From an uncultured Burkholderiales bacterium (GTDB lineage: Bacteria; Pseudomonadota; Gammaproteobacteria; Burkholderiales; Burkholderiaceae_C): 57,254 nucleotides of DNA. Within the stretch, counting starts at the first letter, position 1. The number at the start of each line of letters is the position of its first letter. Location of the stretch: assembly GCA_903844385.1 (NCBI GenBank), contig CAIMTJ010000019.1, positions 1 through 57,254 on the forward strand, in the 5' to 3' direction. The translations under genes were made by a program, and so were the position numbers. Positions 32,919 through 42,601 of the stretch are shown piece by piece. The notes under the pieces are model-generated. The model searched no databases and was not told where the DNA came from. It saw only the letters and a list, made by a program, of their open reading frames with translations.

Positions 32919-33286
32919 AGACTCTCCTTGTGGATTGAGCCACTCACAGCGTCTAGATTGTGATGTGGCAAGGGAAAACCCATGATTATAGCCAACTTCT
33001 AGTGCGTTTGGCCAATATCCCCCTCCAGGACCCATTTGTGGACCAAAGAGTGGGGTTTTCGCCGAAAAATACACCCGCCGCTCAGTGCCAGGAGCCCTTG
33101 AAGAGGATGGGCCCCTCGCCGCGGCGCGATAGGCACTCAGATGAAGGCCCTTGGAGCTCGAGAAAAAGAGCATCCTCGCCCGAGATTTGAGGCTCTACAA
33201 TGAGAGGGATCGAGTTGATGGCCAATCGACTGATTCAGCCCCAGTCCCATCCGAATGCACTGCTCACCCACCTATTGCCGCACCCC
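32919..33286. other. Non-coding divergent spacer of 368 bp
   Basis: Separates rpsF and surE. The left third carries the rpsF promoter. The remainder (about 33030-33286) has no gene or repeat that I trust. The surE frame extends upstream to 33200 without family support. Confidence 0.55.
32985..33015 (-). promoter_or_regulatory. Candidate promoter of the rpsF operon
   Basis: On the minus strand a perfect TATAAT (32990-32985) is preceded by TTGGCC (33015-33010) at 19 bp. The spacing is slightly long but the -10 is ideal. Confidence 0.5.
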
Positions 33287-34066
33287 ATGAACATTTTGGT
33301 CTCCAATGACGACGGCTACCAGGCCCCCGGTATTCTTGCCTTGTACGAGGCCTTTAAAGACATGGGCCACGTGATGGTGGTCGCTCCCGAGCAAAACAAC
33401 AGCGCCAAGTCCAATGCATTGACGCTCAATTCTCCCTTGTACGTGAGCCAAGCCAACGCGCATACCCGCTTCATCAACGGCACGCCCGCTGATTGTGTGC
33501 ACATCGCTTTGACAGGACTGCTGGACTTTCGACCTGATTTGGTCATCTCTGGCATCAACAATGGCGCCAATATGGGGGATGACACCATTTACTCCGGCAC
33601 GGTTGGCGCGGCCATGGAGGCCTACCTGATGGGCATCCCCGCCATTGCATTCTCACAGGTCAAAAAAGGCTGGCAGCACTTGGACGAGGCAGCCCTTCGC
33701 GCCCGCGAAATCGTCGATGCGCTCATCTCACAAGGCAGACTCTCCCGAGCCCCAGGCCAAAAAGTCGCCCCTTGGTTGCTCAATGTGAACATGCCCAATT
33801 TGCCCCGCCAGGAGCACCAAGGTTTTCAAATCTGCCGCTTGGGTCGCCGCCATGCTGCTGAGCGCGTGATCACCCAAGAAAACCCCCGGGGTGAGACCAT
33901 GTACTGGATTGGTGGCGCGGGAGCCGCCAAGGACGATGCCCAAGGCACGGATTTTCATGCCACGCGCGCAGGCTTCATCTCGATCACGCCCTTGCAGGTC
34001 GACTTGACCGAGCACGAGAGCCTATCGACTTGGGGTCAAGCCCTTCAAGGCCAGCGTTTGGCATGA
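33287..34066 (+). CDS. surE: 5'/3'-nucleotidase SurE
   Basis: A metal-dependent nucleoside-monophosphate phosphatase linked to stationary-phase survival. The 259-aa protein has the metal-site start MNILVSNDDGYQAPG and the signature SGINNGANMGDDTIYSGTVGAAMEA. I chose ATG 33287 because the product then begins exactly at the family N-terminus; 29 more codons are open upstream. It overlaps pcm by 4 bp (ATGA). The classic surE-pcm-nlpD order holds. Confidence 0.98.
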   Translation: MNILVSNDDGYQAPGILALYEAFKDMGHVMVVAPEQNNSAKSNALTLNSPLYVSQANAHTRFINGTPADCVHIALTGLLDFRPDLVISGINNGANMGDDTIYSGTVGAAMEAYLMGIPAIAFSQVKKGWQHLDEAALRAREIVDALISQGRLSRAPGQKVAPWLLNVNMPNLPRQEHQGFQICRLGRRHAAERVITQENPRGETMYWIGGAGAAKDDAQGTDFHATRAGFISITPLQVDLTEHESLSTWGQALQGQRLA

Positions 34067-34869
34067 AAAAACGCCCTGGTTTTCCTGCCAAGGTGGATTT
34101 TGGTCAAACCCACACTCCACCCAGCACCCAGTTGTCTGCAACCAAGGTCTTGCCATCGGCGGGTCTGGCCCAAAAAGCCAAAACCCCCATCAACACCACA
34201 CCGAGTGGCATCGGACTGGATTCGGCCAAAGTGCGCGAGCGCATGGTGCAAAAACTGGCCCTTCAAGGCTTGGAAGACGAATGGGTGCTCAAGGCCATGG
34301 GCAAAGTCGAGCGCCATCGATTTGTCGACACCGCTTTGGTCAACCAAGCCTACGAGGACACGAGCCTGCCCATTGGGCTGGGTCAAACCATCTCCAAGCC
34401 CAATGTGGTGGCCAGAATGATTGCGCTGCTCAGAGGCGGGAAAAATTTACTCATCAACGGCAAAATCGGCAAAGTCCTGGAAATTGGTACCGGGTGCGGC
34501 TATCAAGCCGCCTTGCTCAGTGAAGTGAGCAAGGCCGTCTTCAGCATTGAACGACTCAAGGGCCTGCACGATAAAGCCATCGAGAACTTGTCGCCGATGG
34601 GGCTGCACAATGTCACGCTGATTTTTGGCGACGGCATGCTCGGCCATCCTGGCGAAGCGCCCTATGGCGGCATCATCTCTGCTGCCGGCGGCGACACCGT
34701 GCCTCAAGCCTGGATTGATCAATTGGCCATTGGCGGGCGTTTGGTCGCGCCTTGGTCGAGCGAGGGTGCGAGCCAAAGCCTCTTGGTGATCGATAAAACA
34801 CCGCAAGGCCTTCAACGCCAGGTCCTCGAGCCGGTTCATTTTGTGCCCCTAAAATCGGGCGTTGCATGA
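34063..34869 (+). CDS. pcm: Protein-L-isoaspartate O-methyltransferase
   Basis: Repairs isoaspartyl damage in proteins using S-adenosylmethionine. 268 aa, about 55 residues longer than the usual core because of an N-terminal Lys/Pro/Thr-rich extension. The core starts near residue 60, with LPIGLGQTISKP and the SAM motif VLEIGTGCGYQAALLS at about 140-155. FGDGMLG and GGRLVAPW follow. ATG 34063 overlaps the surE stop. Long forms with such extensions are common in Burkholderiales. Confidence 0.96.
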   Translation: MKKRPGFPAKVDFGQTHTPPSTQLSATKVLPSAGLAQKAKTPINTTPSGIGLDSAKVRERMVQKLALQGLEDEWVLKAMGKVERHRFVDTALVNQAYEDTSLPIGLGQTISKPNVVARMIALLRGGKNLLINGKIGKVLEIGTGCGYQAALLSEVSKAVFSIERLKGLHDKAIENLSPMGLHNVTLIFGDGMLGHPGEAPYGGIISAAGGDTVPQAWIDQLAIGGRLVAPWSSEGASQSLLVIDKTPQGLQRQVLEPVHFVPLKSGVA

Positions 34870-34885
34870 TGCAAAGGGATTTGAC

Positions 34886-35839
34886 ATGATGAATTTTTTA
34901 AAGCTTCTCCCCTGCCCTGAGCGGCTGTGGATTTGCGCCATGTTGGTCGTGTTGGCGAGCTGTTCGGGCCTGGACTCTTCTCGCCGAGTGCCAGCCCCTG
35001 TCGAAGAGCGCAAAGCCACCAAAACCCAAACGATTTGGTCCTCCATGCCCCAAGCCAAACCAGCACCAGAGCGCATGGGCTCACCCCCACCCGATCAACC
35101 CGGGTTTTACACGGTGAGGCAAGGTGACACCCTCATTCGCATCGGCCTCGATCAGGGACAAAACTGGCGAGATCTGGCCAGATGGAACAATCTGGACAAC
35201 CCCAACTCCCTGGAGGTGGGCCAACAGCTGCGCGTGCAAGCACCCACCACCTCAGTGCAAAGCAGTGCAGCCGTGCCCTCTTACAGCAGCGACTCTCAAA
35301 ATCCGGGGGTGATCGTGCAACCCGTGACCAGCACGGTGATCGTGCCTCCTGCCTCCACAGCCTTGTCGAGTGCGACCAGTGCGCCGGCAGGCGCGCCCAA
35401 CCCCACGTCACCGCGTCCAAGCGCTGTTGCCACGCCTAGCGCGATGCCGCCGGCCTTGGAGGGCGGCGATGAGTTGAGCTTTGCTTGGCCTTCTCATGGC
35501 AATGTCATCAGTTATTTTGACGAGAACAAAACCCTCAAAGGCCTGGACATTGGTGGTAAAACCGGGGACGCGGTTTTGGCTGCTGCCGACGGCAAAGTCG
35601 TGTATGCGGGCAACGGGCTTCGGGGCTATGGCAATTTGGTCATTCTCAAACACAACAACACGTATTTGAGTGCCTACGCACACAACCAAACCTTGTTGGT
35701 CAAAGAGGATCAATCGGTCAAGAGAGGTCAAAAAATTGCTGAAATGGGCAGCACCGACAGCGAACAAGTCAATTTGCACTTCGAAATCAGAAAGTTGGGC
35801 AAACCCGTGGACCCCCTCAAGTTCTTGCCGCCACATTGA
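34886..35839 (+). CDS. nlpD: Lipoprotein NlpD, LysM plus degenerate M23 domain
   Basis: An envelope lipoprotein that activates cell-separation amidases. The 317-aa protein has a lipobox LASC at about residue 24-27 and a LysM peptidoglycan-binding domain (YTVRQGDTL to VGQQLRV, about 74-117). A Thr/Ser/Pro-rich linker and a LytM/M23 domain (about 205-312) follow. The catalytic HxxxD and HxH pattern is not intact: KTLKGLDIGG lacks the His, and NLHFEI replaces HLHFE, as in E. coli NlpD. It should therefore be an amidase activator rather than a hydrolase. rlmD follows instead of rpoS. Confidence 0.94.
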   Translation: MMNFLKLLPCPERLWICAMLVVLASCSGLDSSRRVPAPVEERKATKTQTIWSSMPQAKPAPERMGSPPPDQPGFYTVRQGDTLIRIGLDQGQNWRDLARWNNLDNPNSLEVGQQLRVQAPTTSVQSSAAVPSYSSDSQNPGVIVQPVTSTVIVPPASTALSSATSAPAGAPNPTSPRPSAVATPSAMPPALEGGDELSFAWPSHGNVISYFDENKTLKGLDIGGKTGDAVLAAADGKVVYAGNGLRGYGNLVILKHNNTYLSAYAHNQTLLVKEDQSVKRGQKIAEMGSTDSEQVNLHFEIRKLGKPVDPLKFLPPH

Positions 35840-35935
35840 TGGCTGTGCTCGTGGCGGACACCTCACACCCCTGCGCTTTCCCTCTCGGGTTGGACCCCAG
35901 CTCGACACCGCCCCCCTCGCCTATCAAAGCCTGAC

Positions 35936-37471
35936 ATGAACGACACGAGCCCACCCACCCTGTCCAAATGGTTGACCATTGAATCCATGGACTTGGAGGC
36001 CCAAGGCATTGCGCACCGCGAAGACGGCAAGGTGGTGTTTGTCGATGGCGCCCTGCCCTTTGAAGTGGTGGTGGCCAATGTCAATCGCAAAAAAGACAAT
36101 TGGGAAAAAGCCAGTCTCACTGAAATCATCAAAGACTCGTGCCTCAGGGTCAAGCCCCAATGCCCCCATGCTGGACTGCACGCGGGCTCATGTGGCGGCT
36201 GCAAGATGCAGCACGCCGACGCATCGGCGCAAGTGGCCATCAAACAACGTGTTTTAGAAGACTTGCTCTCGCACTTGGGACACGTCAAGCCACAAACCAT
36301 CCTCAGACCCATCCAAGGGCCCGATTGGGGCTACCGCTTTCGCGCCCGACTGTCGGTCAAAGATGTGCGCAAGAAAGGCCAGGTCTTGGTCGGTTTTCAT
36401 GAGCGCAAAAGTCGTTACGTGGCCAACATGACGGTGTGCCCCATCTTGCCCCCGCACGTGAGTGCTCTCTTGATGCCGCTGCGTTCGCTCATCGAATCCT
36501 TAGAAGCGAGGGCGCACTGCCCGCAAATTGAATTGGCTTGCGGCGACCATGTGACCGCCTTGGTGCTCAGACACATGGTGCCTTTGACTCAAGAGGACCA
36601 AAGGCTGTTGCTCGAGTTTGGTGCGACCCACCACGTGCAATGGTGGTTGCAGCCCAAGGGGCTCGATACCGTCCACTTGATGCAGACCCAAGATCCCCGC
36701 TACCGCGTTCAACATGACACCTTGAGCTACGCGTTGCCCGATTTTGGTGTGGTGATGCCCTATCGACCCACCGACTTCACCCAGGTCAATCCCCACATCA
36801 ACCGCGTGTTGGTCTACAAAGCGATTTCGCTCTTGGCTGTCGAGCCTCAAGAGACAGTGATTGACTGGTTTTGTGGGCTGGGCAATTTTTCGCTGCCTTT
36901 GGCCACTTTGGCGCGCCGTGTGATTGGCATTGAAGGCAGCGAAGCGCTCATTGAGCGCAGCCGCGAAAATTTGGCGCTCAACCGCACCCACATCCCCGAA
37001 GGATCGGCCCCCCAAGTCCAAGAGCGCCTGCGCGCTAGACCTTTGGCCGAGACCACCTTCATCAGTAAAAATTTATTCACCATCACCCCTGAGGATTTGC
37101 TCGAGCTCGAGCAGGCACACAAATGGTTGATCGACCCCCCCAGAGAGGGCGCCTATGACTTGGTCAAAGCTTTGGTGGCGTTGATCAACCCAGGCTGGAC
37201 GCCAACGGGTGGTGAAACTCTGGACAACGCCCATGCGGCCAAGCCGTCTGAGAGTGCAGAACTTCAAACACGCTCGTTCTCACCCCCCCAAAGAATTGTC
37301 TATGTGAGCTGCAACCCAGCCACCTTGGCGCGGGATGCGCAATGCTTGGTCCAAGGTGGGGGATATGCCTTGACGCACGCGGGCATCGTCAATATGTTCC
37401 CCCACACAGCGCACGTGGAGAGTATGGCGGTGTTCGAAAAAGTGGCTGATGTTGGAGCCATTCGCCGCTAA
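35936..37471 (+). CDS. rlmD: 23S rRNA (uracil-1939-C5)-methyltransferase RlmD
   Basis: A SAM-dependent RNA methyltransferase with an iron-sulfur cluster. The 511-aa protein has an N-terminal TRAM-like region, cluster cysteines around [18 protein letters not shown] (about 76-93), and SAM motif [16 protein letters not shown] at about 305-320. The catalytic Cys is in [13 protein letters not shown] near residue 460. It is roughly 70 residues longer than the E. coli enzyme, with low-complexity insertions between motif IV (IDPPREGA) and the catalytic block. It follows nlpD by 96 bp, where rpoS would be expected. Confidence 0.95.
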   Translation: MNDTSPPTLSKWLTIESMDLEAQGIAHREDGKVVFVDGALPFEVVVANVNRKKDNWEKASLTEIIKDSCLRVKPQCPHAGLHAGSCGGCKMQHADASAQVAIKQRVLEDLLSHLGHVKPQTILRPIQGPDWGYRFRARLSVKDVRKKGQVLVGFHERKSRYVANMTVCPILPPHVSALLMPLRSLIESLEARAHCPQIELACGDHVTALVLRHMVPLTQEDQRLLLEFGATHHVQWWLQPKGLDTVHLMQTQDPRYRVQHDTLSYALPDFGVVMPYRPTDFTQVNPHINRVLVYKAISLLAVEPQETVIDWFCGLGNFSLPLATLARRVIGIEGSEALIERSRENLALNRTHIPEGSAPQVQERLRARPLAETTFISKNLFTITPEDLLELEQAHKWLIDPPREGAYDLVKALVALINPGWTPTGGETLDNAHAAKPSESAELQTRSFSPPQRIVYVSCNPATLARDAQCLVQGGGYALTHAGIVNMFPHTAHVESMAVFEKVADVGAIRR

Positions 37472-37512
37472 TCGAGCGGCTTGCATCTGAGGACTCTGGG
37501 AGAGTGGGCAAT

Positions 37513-37542
37513 AAAAAACCCATGGCGGGGGCACCATGGGTT
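37513..37542 (-). terminator. Intrinsic terminator of the YccA-like gene
   Basis: On the minus strand, AACCCATGG pairs with CCATGGGTT (9 bp, 8-nt loop), followed by TTTTATT. It lies about 90 bp past the yccA-like stop. No comparable T run follows on the plus strand. Confidence 0.8.
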
Positions 37543-37633
37543 GATCGTGAAGCACTGTGAGCGCCCTAGGGGTGAATACAGATCTAGGCCCAGGCACAAG
37601 ACCCAGACCCAAGGCCCCTAAGGATTTGAGAAC

Positions 37634-38326
37634 TTATTCGCGCTCGCCGCCAAAAATACCCAACAAGGCCAGCAAGCTTTGGAACACATTGATGATGTCC
37701 AAATACAAAGTCAAAGTGGCACTGATGTAATTGGTCTCACCGCCATCGATGATGGACTTGATGTCATAGAGCATGTAGGCGCTGAAGATGGCAATGGACA
37801 ACATCGAGATGACCATCATTCCAGCGCTGGAGCCCACAAAAATATTGATCAAACTGCCCACCATGAGCACCATCACGCCCACATAAAGCCATTTGCCCAA
37901 ACCGCTCAACTCGCGCTTGATCATGGTGGACAAACTCGCCATCATGAAGAAAACGCCAGCGGTGCCACCAAAGGCGACCATCACGAGCTCGGTGCCATTT
38001 TTAAAACCGAGCACCATGGCAATGAGACGCGAGAGCATGATGCCCATGAAAAATGTAAAGCCAAGCAAAACTGGAACACCGATGGCCGAGTTTTTGGTTT
38101 TCTCGATGGCATAAATAAAGCCAAACGCACCCACCAAAAAGACCACCAATCCAAGACCACCCGAGAGCGCCAAACTCAATCCGGTGGCGACACCCAACCA
38201 AGCGCCCAGCACAGTGGGCACCATGCTCAAGGCCAACAACCAATAGGTATTGCGCAGCACTCGATTTCTTTGCTCAAAAGAGGTGTTGACAAATGCGTAG
38301 TCAAGGGTTTGATAGTTGTCGTTCAC
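37634..38326 (-). CDS. Bax-inhibitor-1/YccA-family membrane protein
   Basis: A 230-aa inner-membrane protein with about seven hydrophobic helices, starting near residue 25 (NTYWLLALSMVPTVLGAWLG). The family ends with a charged turn and the segment SIIDGGETNYISATLTLYLD plus NVFQSLLALLG, both present. E. coli YccA modulates FtsH proteolysis; other members leak protons or calcium. The start is GTG 38326, with GGAG 7 bp upstream. A near-perfect heat-shock promoter precedes it, supporting a role in membrane-protein quality control. Confidence 0.92.
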   Translation of the reverse strand: MNDNYQTLDYAFVNTSFEQRNRVLRNTYWLLALSMVPTVLGAWLGVATGLSLALSGGLGLVVFLVGAFGFIYAIEKTKNSAIGVPVLLGFTFFMGIMLSRLIAMVLGFKNGTELVMVAFGGTAGVFFMMASLSTMIKRELSGLGKWLYVGVMVLMVGSLINIFVGSSAGMMVISMLSIAIFSAYMLYDIKSIIDGGETNYISATLTLYLDIINVFQSLLALLGIFGGERE

Positions 38327-38656
38327 TTGGATTCTCCAAAAGTTACTACGTTCAGCAGATGGGGTCTATTCTAGGGTTTTTCAAGACCCAAGGGGTGAGT
38401 TGATCAAGGCGTAATGCTTTATTTGAACGCAAACTTGGGCTCCTCGTCAAGAAACCTGGCAAAAACCCCAAAAAACACCCCCCAATCCGCCCAAAAACCG
38501 GGTTCAGCACCCCACGCGGGACAAGTGCCCAAGACCATTTTCCTCCAAAAAAGATGATAATTCCTCGCTCAGTCAATCCCGAAGGCAAACGCTCAAGGGG
38601 CGCCAACTGAATCGCATTGCTTGAAAAGCGGCCTTACAACCTCCAACCTCAACACC
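38327..38656. other. Non-coding divergent spacer of 330 bp
   Basis: Holds the sigma-32-type promoter for the yccA-like gene at its left end. A GATAAT -10-like box lies at 38556-38561, about 95 bp before the GlcG-like gene. The middle (about 38390-38550) is C-rich without a gene. Confidence 0.55.
38357..38385 (-). promoter_or_regulatory. Near-ideal sigma-32 promoter of the YccA-like gene
   Basis: On the minus strand, CTTGAAA (38385-38379), 14 bp, then CCCCATCT (38364-38357). Both match the sigma-32 consensus CTTGAAA / CCCCATNT at every specified base, and the spacing is allowed. Transcription would start about 25 bp before GTG 38326. Confidence 0.75.
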
Positions 38657-39061
38657 ATGAAAACCAAACATTACCTTGAACTCCAAGACCTCAAAACCAT
38701 CGCCGCAGCGTGTGAAAGCCATGCGCTCCAACACCATTGGGCCGTGAGCATTGCCATCGTTGACGACGGCGGACACTTGCTATGGATGCAACGACTCGAT
38801 GGCGCGCCCGCTTTTTCTGCCCACATGGCACCCGCCAAAGCGCACACCGCCGCCATGGGACGACGCGAGACCAAAATGTATGAAGACGTCATCAACAACG
38901 GTCGTTACGCGTTTTTGTCCGCCCCAGAGATCAAAGGCATGCTCGAAGGCGGAGTCCCCATCATCAAAGACGGCCAAGTGATTGGTGCGGTGGGAGTGAG
39001 CGGCGTAAAATCCAACGAAGACGTCGAAATTGCCAAAGCCGGTATCGCCGCGTTGGGCTAA
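38657..39061 (+). CDS. GlcG/HbpS-family protein
   Basis: A 134-aa protein of the heme-degrading/GlcG-like fold. Family blocks are VSIAIVDDGGHLLWMQRLDGA, APAKAHTAAMGR and the C-terminal GGVPIIKDGQVIGAVGVSG. Members include GlcG of the glycolate operon and the heme-binding HbpS; biochemical function is usually unassigned. No signal peptide is seen. A single gene, divergent from yccA and convergent with the PEP-synthase regulator. I chose ATG 38657; the frame opens 12 codons earlier. Confidence 0.9.
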   Translation: MKTKHYLELQDLKTIAAACESHALQHHWAVSIAIVDDGGHLLWMQRLDGAPAFSAHMAPAKAHTAAMGRRETKMYEDVINNGRYAFLSAPEIKGMLEGGVPIIKDGQVIGAVGVSGVKSNEDVEIAKAGIAALG

Positions 39062-39120
39062 ACCCAAAGCCCCAAGCGATACGATCCCTCGCCAAGGACA
39101 GCCAGGCCGTTGAATCAGGC

Positions 39121-39942
39121 CTAATAGGTCAAACTCTGGGGTCGAATCTCTTGCAAAATGGTGGTGGCGATCTCTTCTATGCTCTTGGTGGTGGTGGAAA
39201 GCCAACGAATACCTGAGCGTCGCATCATCGCCTCAGCTTGAGCGACTTCGTCACGACAGTTGGCCAAACTCGCATAGTTGGAGTGAGGTCTTCTTTCATT
39301 TCGAATTTCACTCAAGCGCTCGGGGTGGATACTCAAACCAAAAGCTTTGCTCAAGTGCTCTCTCAAAGCCTGGGGCAATTGCTGGCGCTCAAAATCCTCA
39401 GGAATCAACGGGTAATTGGCCGCTTTTAAGCCATGTTGCATGGCCAAGTAAAGGCTCGTGGGCGTTTTACCACTGCGGCTCACCCCCACCAAAATCACAT
39501 CGGCCTGCACCAAGTCGCGGTGCTGCTGCCCGTCATCGTGGGCCAAACTGTAGTTGATGGCTTCAATGCGGTCGTGGTACTCCTGGCTTTTGCTCACATC
39601 TGAAAACCGACCCACGCGGTGATGCGATTTGATCCCCAACTCCTCCTCCAAGGGGTGTACAAACGTGCTGAACATATCGAGCAGCATGCCTTTGCAGTGA
39701 TCTTGGATCACTGCCAACACCTCCACATTGACCAAGGTGGTGAAGACGATGGGCTTTTGGCCCTCGAGCTCGGCCGTGTGGTTAATTTGCCTCACCGCTT
39801 GGTGTGCCTTGTCCACGGAGTCGATAAAGGGCAGTCGAATGTGGCGAGGCTTCATTTCAAACTGGGCCAAAATGGCGTTGCCAAAGGTCTCGGCCGTGAT
39901 TCCGGTGCCGTCAGAGATAAAAAAAACACTTCGATGGGTCAT
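39121..39942 (-). CDS. ppsR: PEP synthase regulatory protein (kinase/pyrophosphorylase)
   Basis: A bifunctional regulator that inactivates PEP synthase by ADP-dependent phosphorylation and restores it with phosphate. The 273-aa protein starts [18 protein letters not shown] and has the P-loop [15 protein letters not shown] at about 150-164. It ends with the [14 protein letters not shown] helix typical of the DUF299 family. I chose ATG 39942. It is divergent from its target ppsA across 204 bp. Confidence 0.97.
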   Translation of the reverse strand: MTHRSVFFISDGTGITAETFGNAILAQFEMKPRHIRLPFIDSVDKAHQAVRQINHTAELEGQKPIVFTTLVNVEVLAVIQDHCKGMLLDMFSTFVHPLEEELGIKSHHRVGRFSDVSKSQEYHDRIEAINYSLAHDDGQQHRDLVQADVILVGVSRSGKTPTSLYLAMQHGLKAANYPLIPEDFERQQLPQALREHLSKAFGLSIHPERLSEIRNERRPHSNYASLANCRDEVAQAEAMMRRSGIRWLSTTTKSIEEIATTILQEIRPQSLTY

Positions 39943-40146
39943 CGCATCACTTTCTTTTGACAATTTGCGCTCAAAGTCCCCATGGCCGACCCACCGGGGT
40001 CGGCCTCGTCCTAAAATGAGGCCATTATCCTCTGACTCGAGGCTCAGGCATGCAGACAAGGATCGCCCAACAAGACCTGCGGACCCAGGTGGGCTAGGCC
40101 AAGATCCCCTGTTGAACTTTTTGTATAACTTTGGAGCAGTGCATTC

Positions 40147-42543
40147 ATGTCTACCCTATTCAATCCCACTGACTTGGTGGTCCCCTTTGAAAAATTAAGG
40201 ATGAGTGATGTTGAGTCCGTGGGCGGCAAAAATGCGAGCTTGGGCGAAATGATCTCTCAACTGCCCCAAGGCGTGAAAGTGCCCACGGGGTTTGCCACCA
40301 CCGCTCACGCGTTTCGAGAGTTTTTACGCCACCAGTCTTTGGACAAGCGCATCCAAGACAGACTCTCGAGACTGGATGCAGACGATGTGCGTGCTTTGGC
40401 GGCGGCGGGCCAAGAGATCCGTGATTGGATTGAGCGGCAACCCTTTCCCGCGGACTTGGAGCGAGAGATTCGAGCAGCCCAAGCCCTCCTAGAAAAGAGC
40501 TCTCCTGGGGCTTCGTTTGCTGTGCGCTCTTCCGCCACCGCTGAAGATTTGCCCGACGCCTCCTTTGCGGGTCAACAAGAGACGTTTTTGAACGTCTCTG
40601 GTATCGACCACATCTTGGGCAAAATGCGTGAGGTCTTTGCCTCTCTCTACAATGACCGCGCCATCAGCTACCGGGTTCACAAAGGCTTTGCTCACGAAAC
40701 GGTTGCGCTGTCCGTGGGGGTGCAAAAAATGGTTCGCTCCGACTTGGGTGCTGCTGGCGTGATGTTCACCATTGACACCGAGTCGGGCTTTGAGGACGTG
40801 GTCTTCATCACCTCGAGCCTGGGCCTGGGCGAGAGCGTTGTACAAGGCTCCGTCAACCCTGACGAGTTTTATGTGCACAAACCATCTTTGCGAGCTGGTA
40901 AAAAAGCCATTATTCGGCGCGCCTTGGGCTCCAAGCTTGAGCAAATGGTGTTCACCACCGCCCAGGAGAGGCAAAGCAGCGGCAAGTGGGTCAAAACCAT
41001 TGAAGTGCCCACCGAGCAGCGCAACCGCTTTTCCTTGAGCGACGCCGATGTCGCTCAACTGGCCCACTATGCCTTGGCCATTGAGGTGCACTATGGACGG
41101 GCCATGGACATTGAATGGGGCAAGGACGGCGTCGACGGGGAGATCTACATCCTGCAAGCCCGGCCCGAAACCGTCAAAAGCCAGATGAAGGGGCAAGTTG
41201 AACAGCGCTTTAAATTGAAAGACAAAGGCACCGTGCTCACCCAAGGGCGAGCCATTGGACAGAAAATTGGCTCAGGGCCCGTGCGCATTGTGCAAAACAT
41301 CTCGGAGATGGATCAAGTCAAAGCCGGTGACGTCTTGGTCACTGACATGACCGACCCCAACTGGGAGCCGATCATGAAGCGCGCCAGCGCCATTGTGACC
41401 AACCGGGGCGGGCGCACTTGCCATGCAGCCATCATTGCCAGGGAGTTGGGCATCCCAGCCGTGGTGGGTTGCAGCAACGCCACCGACGTCCTCACCGAAG
41501 GGGCCTTGGTCACGGTCAGTTGTGCCGAGGGCGACACAGGCGTGATTTACGACGGCCTATTGGAGACCGAAGTCACCCAGGTCACGCGCGGCACCATGCC
41601 CAAGATTGAGACCAAAATCATGATGAATGTGGGCAACCCCCAGCTCGCCTTTGACTTTTGTCAATTGCCCAACGAAGGTGTGGGTCTGGCACGCTTAGAG
41701 TTCATCATCAACAACAACATTGGCGTGCACCCGAAAGCCATTTTGGACTACCCCAATGTCGACCACGACCTCAAAAAAGCAGTCGAATCGGTCGCCAGGG
41801 GACACGCCTCGCCTCGCGCTTTTTACGTCGACAAAGTCTGTGAAGGGGTGGCCACCATTGCGGCCGCCTTTTGGCCCAAGCCCGTGATTGTGCGCCTGTC
41901 GGATTTCAAATCGAATGAGTACCGCACCCTCATTGGCGGGAGTCGCTACGAGCCCGAAGAGGAAAATCCCATGCTCGGCTTTAGAGGCGCCGTGCGGTAC
42001 TTGAGCGAGAGTTTTGCCGACGCGTTTGCCATGGAGTGCGAAGCGATCCAGCGCGTGCGCACTGACATGGGACTCACCAACGTTCAAGTGATGGTGCCCT
42101 TTGTCAGAACCCTTGAACAAGCCCGGCGGGTGAGTGAGCGTTTGGCCACCTTTGGCCTTGAGCGCGGCGTCAACGAGCTCAAACTCATCATGATGTGTGA
42201 GATTCCGAGCAACGCCGTCTTGGCCGATGATTTCTTGCAGTATTTTGATGGTTTTTCCATCGGCTCCAATGACCTCACCCAACTCACCCTCGGACTGGAT
42301 CGGGACTCTGGGCTCGAGCTGTTGGCACAAGACTTTGATGAACGCGACCCCGCCGTCAAGGCGCTGCTCACCATGGCCATTAAAGCGTGCCTGCGTCAAG
42401 GCAAGTATGTCGGCATTTGTGGACAAGGCCCCAGTGACCACCCGGACTTTGCCCGCTGGTTGGTGGACAACAAAATCAGCTCCATCTCCTTGAATCCCGA
42501 CAGCGTGGTGAGCACCTGGCAAGATCTGGCCAAACCCGCCTAA
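40147..42543 (+). CDS. ppsA: Phosphoenolpyruvate synthase
   Basis: Converts pyruvate, ATP and water to PEP, AMP and phosphate for gluconeogenesis. The 798-aa protein has an N-terminal ATP-grasp domain ([33 protein letters not shown]). The swivelling phosphohistidine domain has catalytic H426 in [15 protein letters not shown]. The C-terminal PEP/pyruvate TIM barrel ends with [17 protein letters not shown] and [13 protein letters not shown]. Together with acs and fumarase it fits growth on acetate or aromatic-derived acids. Its regulator is encoded divergently. Confidence 0.98.
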   Translation: MSTLFNPTDLVVPFEKLRMSDVESVGGKNASLGEMISQLPQGVKVPTGFATTAHAFREFLRHQSLDKRIQDRLSRLDADDVRALAAAGQEIRDWIERQPFPADLEREIRAAQALLEKSSPGASFAVRSSATAEDLPDASFAGQQETFLNVSGIDHILGKMREVFASLYNDRAISYRVHKGFAHETVALSVGVQKMVRSDLGAAGVMFTIDTESGFEDVVFITSSLGLGESVVQGSVNPDEFYVHKPSLRAGKKAIIRRALGSKLEQMVFTTAQERQSSGKWVKTIEVPTEQRNRFSLSDADVAQLAHYALAIEVHYGRAMDIEWGKDGVDGEIYILQARPETVKSQMKGQVEQRFKLKDKGTVLTQGRAIGQKIGSGPVRIVQNISEMDQVKAGDVLVTDMTDPNWEPIMKRASAIVTNRGGRTCHAAIIARELGIPAVVGCSNATDVLTEGALVTVSCAEGDTGVIYDGLLETEVTQVTRGTMPKIETKIMMNVGNPQLAFDFCQLPNEGVGLARLEFIINNNIGVHPKAILDYPNVDHDLKKAVESVARGHASPRAFYVDKVCEGVATIAAAFWPKPVIVRLSDFKSNEYRTLIGGSRYEPEEENPMLGFRGAVRYLSESFADAFAMECEAIQRVRTDMGLTNVQVMVPFVRTLEQARRVSERLATFGLERGVNELKLIMMCEIPSNAVLADDFLQYFDGFSIGSNDLTQLTLGLDRDSGLELLAQDFDERDPAVKALLTMAIKACLRQGKYVGICGQGPSDHPDFARWLVDNKISSISLNPDSVVSTWQDLAKPA

Positions 42544-42588
42544 AAACACCCCCAAGCCAAGGGGCGCTCTGGCGGCCAGGGGCTTGGG
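42542..42588 (-). terminator. Probable terminator of the deaminase gene
   Basis: On the minus strand, CCCAAGCC pairs with GGCTTGGG (8 bp) around a 22-nt GC-rich centre, followed after GGGTG by TTTTTA. The long loop makes it weaker than the other terminators in the window. It sits between convergent ppsA and the deaminase gene. Confidence 0.45.
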
Positions 42589-42601
42589 ATCGTGCCGCGC
42601 C

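Noticed and set aside
35840-35935. A decayed rpoS between nlpD and rlmD
   Set aside because: The 96 bp contain no recognisable sigma-factor motif in any frame.
40112-40129. TTGAAC and TATAAC before ppsA as a promoter
   Set aside because: The two boxes are only 6 bp apart and too close to the start codon for a sigma-70 promoter.
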